From the NCBI GenBank assembly GCA_002238765.1, contig MPMZ01000027.1:1-37967 (forward strand): 37,967 nucleotides of DNA, in the 5' to 3' direction. The stretch is from Nitrospira sp. bin75. GTDB lineage: Bacteria; Nitrospirota; Nitrospiria; Nitrospirales; UBA8639. Within the stretch, counting starts at the first letter, position 1. Each line of letters starts with the position of its first letter. The notes below the pieces were generated by a model, which had not been told where the DNA came from, did no database searches, and was given only the letters and a program-made list of their open reading frames with translations. This document shows, piece after piece, positions 33,657 through 37,967 of this stretch. The position numbers were made by a program, and so were the translations under genes.

Positions 33657-34335
33657 CCAATCAGCCATGAAACATTTTACAAAAACCGCTTGCGTCCTTG
33701 ATACGTGTAGTATCATTAACCTTGATGACATCGAGTTGGCAAGAAAGGATATTCTCTATTACATGCGACAATTTTTTGACGTCCGTGTTTGTCAAACAAT
33801 TCGAAAAGAGTTACAGCAACACACGAATCTTGTATCAAGCCGAGAAATTACATATTGGAAGCGTTTTCTGAGTAATCGAACACATTTGCCAACGACTCTC
33901 ACCAATGACCAAGATATTATTGGACCATTCTACAGTACTCCGCCTGCAACCTTTGGTGTTCGAGATAAAGGCGAACATGGTAATGCGCGAGTAGCCCTTG
34001 AGCTTCTACTTACAAATACAATCGGCCATGCCGTCTTTGTAACTGATGACGAAAAAGCTTCCAATTCCTTTTTAAAGTCTATGAGACAGTCTTTCCCTGG
34101 CATAAACTTATGGACATCCGCAGACGTTATATTGTACGTGGGGGCAGTTCTCCTCAAAGAGCGTAAAACTAGTTTTGATGACGTTAAAGCAGCCCTTCGT
34201 AACGTATACGCAGCGGGGGCAAAGAAATGGAGCGACAGAACCGAGAGTGAAAAGGACAAAATTATCAGGAAGTCTTCCAAGAGCGTGGGCCATCTCAAGT
34301 TGATCAAGAAGGTCACTGATCACTGGAGGCACTGA
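33637..34335 (+). CDS. PIN-like nuclease of the ssp-linked module
   Basis: 232 residues from the ATG at 33637, which overlaps the previous gene by 20 nt; a second ATG at 33667 is also possible. The N-terminal ACVLDTCSIINLDDIEL carries the first PIN aspartate, GEHGNARVALELLL provides the central acid, and GHAVFVTDDEKASNSFL the last pair. A C-terminal helical extension (SFDDVKAALRNVYAAGAKKW) follows. PIN domains are metal-dependent nucleases. Within this operon it is a strong candidate for the cutting subunit that spares phosphorothioated DNA or attacks phage nucleic acid. No VapB-like antitoxin is next to it. Confidence 0.75.
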   Translation: MARNPLNQSAMKHFTKTACVLDTCSIINLDDIELARKDILYYMRQFFDVRVCQTIRKELQQHTNLVSSREITYWKRFLSNRTHLPTTLTNDQDIIGPFYSTPPATFGVRDKGEHGNARVALELLLTNTIGHAVFVTDDEKASNSFLKSMRQSFPGINLWTSADVILYVGAVLLKERKTSFDDVKAALRNVYAAGAKKWSDRTESEKDKIIRKSSKSVGHLKLIKKVTDHWRH

Positions 34336-34337
34336 AT

Positions 34338-35471
34338 ATGTTTGAAAAATTTCACCTAAAAGATAGTGCATTTCCGGTAACACCTGGAGATCATGACAAA
34401 ATACCATGGTTTGGTTTCAACAACCTGAAAAGCGAGTTCCAAGCCATTCTTGACCGTTCTAGTTCTGAGTACTTGCGTCTGTGTGTGTTGAATCGGGGCC
34501 GTCTTGGTGCAGGAAAGACCCATGCAGCACAATATTTCTCTGCACAATATTCTCACCTGGAGGAAGTAGGAAGTTACTTTCGATTCATCCCCATAATCAT
34601 TGAGTCTCCTAAACAACCACAAAAGGCATTTGTCGATTTTTCTAACAGGCTCTTTAATGCCGTCACTTTTGATCAGATCGTCCAAGCGGCTGATAATCTT
34701 CGGCGGTTTGGGGACTCCAATAAGCTGCTTTTGGACGCAACTGGTTCTGAGGATATAGCCGCTGCACTTTCGAAGATCGATAATGATAATCGCCTTCTCA
34801 CAAGGACATACTTACTTGGGGGAGGAACTGCCAAGGAGTTACGAGAAATCGGTGTTGCGAAACGCTTGATAAGCGACCACGAATTTGCATTGGCAATTGT
34901 CGGGGTGCTGTATCTTCTCATTCACGGGAGGTCGGAAGAGCGCAAAAACTTTAGTCGAATCCTGCTTTGGGTCGATGAAATGGAAGACCTCGTTTACTTT
35001 ACGACCAGGTACTATTTATCCTTTACGCAGGCTCTTCGAGAGGTTATCGACCGAACGAACTCTCACCTGACGTTTATGCTGAATTTCACTTTTAGTGAGC
35101 CAGAAGAACTCCCCGTTATTGAGAATGTCCTAGGACAAGCCATTATGCAGCGGGTGAATCAACATGTCATTTTCCAACAGCCAGGCGCCGATGAAATGAG
35201 AGACTACCTACTGGATTTGCTCAAATATAACCGTATTGAGGGCACGAAATGCTCTCCAACGTTCCCATTCAGCAATGATGCGTTCGACTTATTGATTAAG
35301 GCGGCAACATTAAAAACTCCGCGTTTTCTCAACAAATTGTGCGACGCCTTACTTCGAGATTTGGAGGAGCACTCCACGTTCGAAATCAAGAAGACAGGTG
35401 AGATTCAACGCGAAGTCTTGGAAGAAAAACTTCCTCCATTGCTGGCACGCTTGGAAGAAGACAGGAGTTGA
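34338..35471 (+). CDS. AAA-type ATPase of the ssp-linked module
   Basis: 377 residues, starting 2 nt after the PIN gene stop. Walker A is GRLGAGKTH (residues 54-62), and Walker B is ILLWVDEMED (D213/E214). The C-terminus (LLIKAATLKTPRFLNKLCDA and following) resembles the winged lid of ORC/MCM-type or STAND-like AAA ATPases. No nuclease or helicase motif is attached. It probably loads or gates the PIN or GHKL partner. An 82-nt gap with only a 22-codon frame separates it from the next gene. Confidence 0.78.
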   Translation: MFEKFHLKDSAFPVTPGDHDKIPWFGFNNLKSEFQAILDRSSSEYLRLCVLNRGRLGAGKTHAAQYFSAQYSHLEEVGSYFRFIPIIIESPKQPQKAFVDFSNRLFNAVTFDQIVQAADNLRRFGDSNKLLLDATGSEDIAAALSKIDNDNRLLTRTYLLGGGTAKELREIGVAKRLISDHEFALAIVGVLYLLIHGRSEERKNFSRILLWVDEMEDLVYFTTRYYLSFTQALREVIDRTNSHLTFMLNFTFSEPEELPVIENVLGQAIMQRVNQHVIFQQPGADEMRDYLLDLLKYNRIEGTKCSPTFPFSNDAFDLLIKAATLKTPRFLNKLCDALLRDLEEHSTFEIKKTGEIQREVLEEKLPPLLARLEEDRS

Positions 35472-35553
35472 ATTGAAAAAGATTTCGGTTGCGATGATAT
35501 GAAATGGATTCCGTTCAAATCCAGCTTTCCTGCAAAACAAGTGACTGATATTT

Positions 35554-37863
35554 ATGGCCTCTATTGATAGCAAAGCTTTATTTGAAAAAGTTTTCTTCGC
35601 TCCAACTGAAGATAAGGTTCGGGAGATTATTGACGAACATCCAGAGATTTTCCGTGATGAATGTTGGCACCCTTTAGGCGGTGACGAAAATTATTTTGGC
35701 ATCGTTAGAGGGCAGCAGTCGAACCCTATAGCGGCTATAGTCGAAAAAGTGACGAATTCCATCGACGCTCTTTTGATGAAAAAATGCCATGAAGCTGGAA
35801 TAGACCCCAAGGCTCCTGAGGCTCCGCGTAACATGGAGGAAGCACGACAGATATTTTTCGTCGATCACAAACAATGGGATCTTCAGGCCGTGAGGCGAAG
35901 GCAGGCCGAAGAAATTCAGATTATCGCTGACGGCCCACCGAGAAATACCTCAGTCATTATATATGACAACGGTGAAGGACAGCATCCTGAAGATTTTGAG
36001 AAGACTTTTCTTTCCCTCGTTCGCGGCAATAAGATTCACATCCATTTTGTGCAAGGTAAATACAACATGGGTGGCAGTGGCGCCCTGTTATTTTGCGGTA
36101 AGGAACGCTATCAACTCATCGCATCGAAACGGTTTGATAACTAGGGCAAGTTTGGATTTACCCTCGTGCGGCAAAGAAAAATAGGGAATGCGCAAGATGC
36201 TAAGAGACACAGCTATTTTGAGTATTTGAAAATTCGAGGAAGCGTTCCCTCGTTTGAATGCGGTGATATGGATTTAAGACTATTTCGACGGAAGTTCAGA
36301 ACTGGCACAATTATAAAAATGTATTCCTATCAATTTCCTCGGGGCTATGCTGGGTTTGCTCAAGATCTGAATCAAAGCTTAAACGAGTTCTTGTTTGAGC
36401 CGGTGCTCCCAATTCTGACAGTCGATAAGAAGGAGCGTTATCCAAACAACAAGGTTTTGGAACTCGATTTGTTTGGTCTCAAGCGGCGTTTGGAGGAAGA
36501 CAAAAATGACTACGTCGATTCATTTTTTTCTGAAGAATACGAGGACGAACTGTTTGGCAAGGCAAAAGTTAGCTGTTTCGTGTTTAAGCCAAAGCTGTCA
36601 GGGAGAGATGCCAAGAAGACCAAAGAAATAATTCAGGATAGATTTTTCAAAAATTCCATGTCTGTGATGTTTTCTGTTAATGGACAGGTTCATGGGCATT
36701 TCACTTCTGAATTCATTACACGCACCCTTAAATTCAACCTACTCAAAGATTCTCTGCTGATTCATGTGGATTGTACCGGCATGAAGCCCGATTTCCGTGA
36801 GGAGTTGTTTATGTCAGACCGAGAACGCCTTAAGCAAGGCGTTGAGGCATCGCAATTGCGAAAATATTTAGGAGAAAAACTTCAAAGGAGCCATCTGGAT
36901 GAAATAAACCGCAGACGTAAAGAGTCGATTGGGCTTGAAAGCGAAGACACTGCTGAACTTATCAAATCATTTGCCAAGAATCTCCCTAAGAACAGTGAAT
37001 TGTTTAAGCTTTTGGAGCAGACTCTCAAATTAGAAGAGCACAAAGACAAAAAGAAAGGACCAGGAAAGAATAAACCCAATGAACCAAAAGAAGAAAAACT
37101 TTTTAACCCCAACCGTTTTCCGTCTATGTTTAAATTTCGAAGAAAGAAAGACGGCATAAACGTGGTTTCTGTTCCTTTGAACGGGGAAAAGACTCTGTTG
37201 TTCGATACCGATGTCGAAAACGAATATTTTGATCGCGTTGAAGACCCGGGGAGTTTGAGCCTCGCATTATTGCAGTTCAAGTATTCCAATACAGGGGGTG
37301 GCGACAGGCCAGGGCACCAGAAAGAAATTTCAAAATTGCTGAATATTGTAAAAAGTAGTCCGCACAATGGTACCATTAAAGTCAGCATCAACCCTACAAA
37401 AGAGGTTCAGGTTGGAGATGAACTCCAGGTCAAAGCGGCTTTAGATGGAAGCGGAGAGGTGCTTGAAGAAATCGTTTTGGTCAAGATAACTGAGGAAAAA
37501 GGGTCAATAGAACCTACTCCCAAGGAAAAGGACGACAATGATAATTTAGGTCTTCCGAAACTCAAGCGCGTCCAGAAACTAGATTGGAATAATCTCGATG
37601 AACAAGGTATTTCAATGGATCACGGGACTGTGATGTACCCTTTAGGAGAAGGAGATAAGCTGGAAGCGATCTATATCAATTTGGACAGCAGCACATTTTT
37701 GGGTCACCGTTCAAAAATAAAGAACGAAGATCAAATACTGCTGGCAGAAAAGAAGTTTCTTGCCTCTGTTTATTTTCACACACTGTTTCTTTACGTTATC
37801 ACAAAGAAGAAGAATTATAGTTTGCGTATCGACAAAGACGGAGAGGTGGCTCGGGAAATTTGA
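35554..37863 (+). pseudogene. GHKL (Hsp90-like) ATPase interrupted by an amber codon
   Basis: One frame of 770 codons with a single internal TAG at 36142-36144 (codon 197). The N-terminal part has the GHKL N-box EKVTNSIDA (E64, N68, D71), the DNGEG motif (138-142) and the ATP-lid glycines NMGGSG (171-176). After the stop, reading resumes in the same frame (GKFGFTLVR) and continues for 572 residues with a charged Lys/Glu linker near 300-330 (from 36166). The rest looks intact, so the change is probably recent (CAG or GAG to TAG) or a sequencing error. Truncation at 196 would leave the ATP site almost complete but remove the C-terminal domain. Related GHKL proteins occur in defence modules such as MORC-like and Gabija-neighbour genes. 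Confidence 0.8.
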
Positions 37864-37926
37864 ACAAGGGGGATAAGTGACATTTCTGCTCACGAGCGGC
37901 ATGATTGCCGTGAATGAGGAGGACCC

Positions 37927-37967
37927 ATGACGAGACGACTACGCCGAAACCATAGCCCGGCTTTGAA
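37927..37967 (+). CDS. IS3-family transposase OrfA, 5' end only
   Basis: The last 41 bp encode MTRRLRRNHSPAL, the N-terminus typical of IS3-group OrfA transposases, behind a GAGGAGG ribosome site. The insertion sequence presumably begins within 37864-37926; its terminal inverted repeat cannot be verified without the other end. It marks the right border of the defence operon. Confidence 0.7.
   Translation, partial: MTRRLRRNHSPAL

Noticed and set aside
36142-36144. Pyrrolysine or programmed amber readthrough
   Set aside because: No pyl genes or readthrough signal are visible; a simple nonsense mutation or sequencing error is more economical.

Overview
The window looks like chromosomal DNA of a GC-rich Gram-negative bacterium. 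It carries an SRP RNA gene followed by dnaX, ybaB and recR, a tmRNA gene, a tripartite RND efflux operon with an outer-membrane channel, and a DUF502 membrane protein. A Nitrospirota-like host (for example Nitrospira) would fit the gene content and the dense scatter of short palindromic repeats, but that is inference; no 16S rRNA is present to settle it.

Layout. 1-580: end of a mobile element on the minus strand (winged-helix relaxation-type protein, AlpA-like regulator). 973-4536: housekeeping block (YCII protein, SRP RNA, dnaX, ybaB, recR). 4600-7406: small accessory genes (orphan HsdR-N-like nuclease, a nucleotidyltransferase plus its small partner, an AsmA-like membrane protein). 7478-16268, minus strand: VOC protein, a disrupted prfC, TolC/RND/MFP efflux operon with a good promoter, DUF502 protein. 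16269-19271: repeat-rich spacer, a small hypothetical gene, and a pterin dehydratase coupled to a RiPP-type radical SAM enzyme.

19363-24480 is a defence and toxin-antitoxin island. It holds a tightly overlapping ATPase - PIN nuclease - RNA ligase operon, a zeta-like kinase with a tiny basic partner gene, a zinc-ribbon protein whose stop codon lies in a MITE-like element, and a VapBC pair behind a palindromic operator. 24551-26971: a nucleobase permease with an unusual C-terminal domain, repeats, and tmRNA with its terminator.

27116-37863 is a long, visibly more AT-rich plus-strand operon starting at a consensus-like sigma70 promoter. The first three genes (DUF4007 protein, 1156-aa P-loop ATPase, PAPS-reductase-like protein) match the architecture of the SspBCD single-strand DNA phosphorothioation machinery. 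Four further genes follow: an unrecognised 390-aa protein, a PIN nuclease, an AAA ATPase and a GHKL ATPase. I take these to be the partner (restriction) module. The GHKL gene is interrupted by one in-frame amber codon. An IS3-type transposase gene begins at the right edge.

The two strongest candidates for undescribed systems are the ATPase-PIN-RNA ligase cassette (19363-21988) and the phosphorothioation-type operon with its PIN/AAA/GHKL module (27241-37863). Several ordinary genes carry marks of repeat insertion: dnaX has two in-frame repeat insertions, and prfC is frameshifted by a 97-bp insertion bounded by direct repeats.
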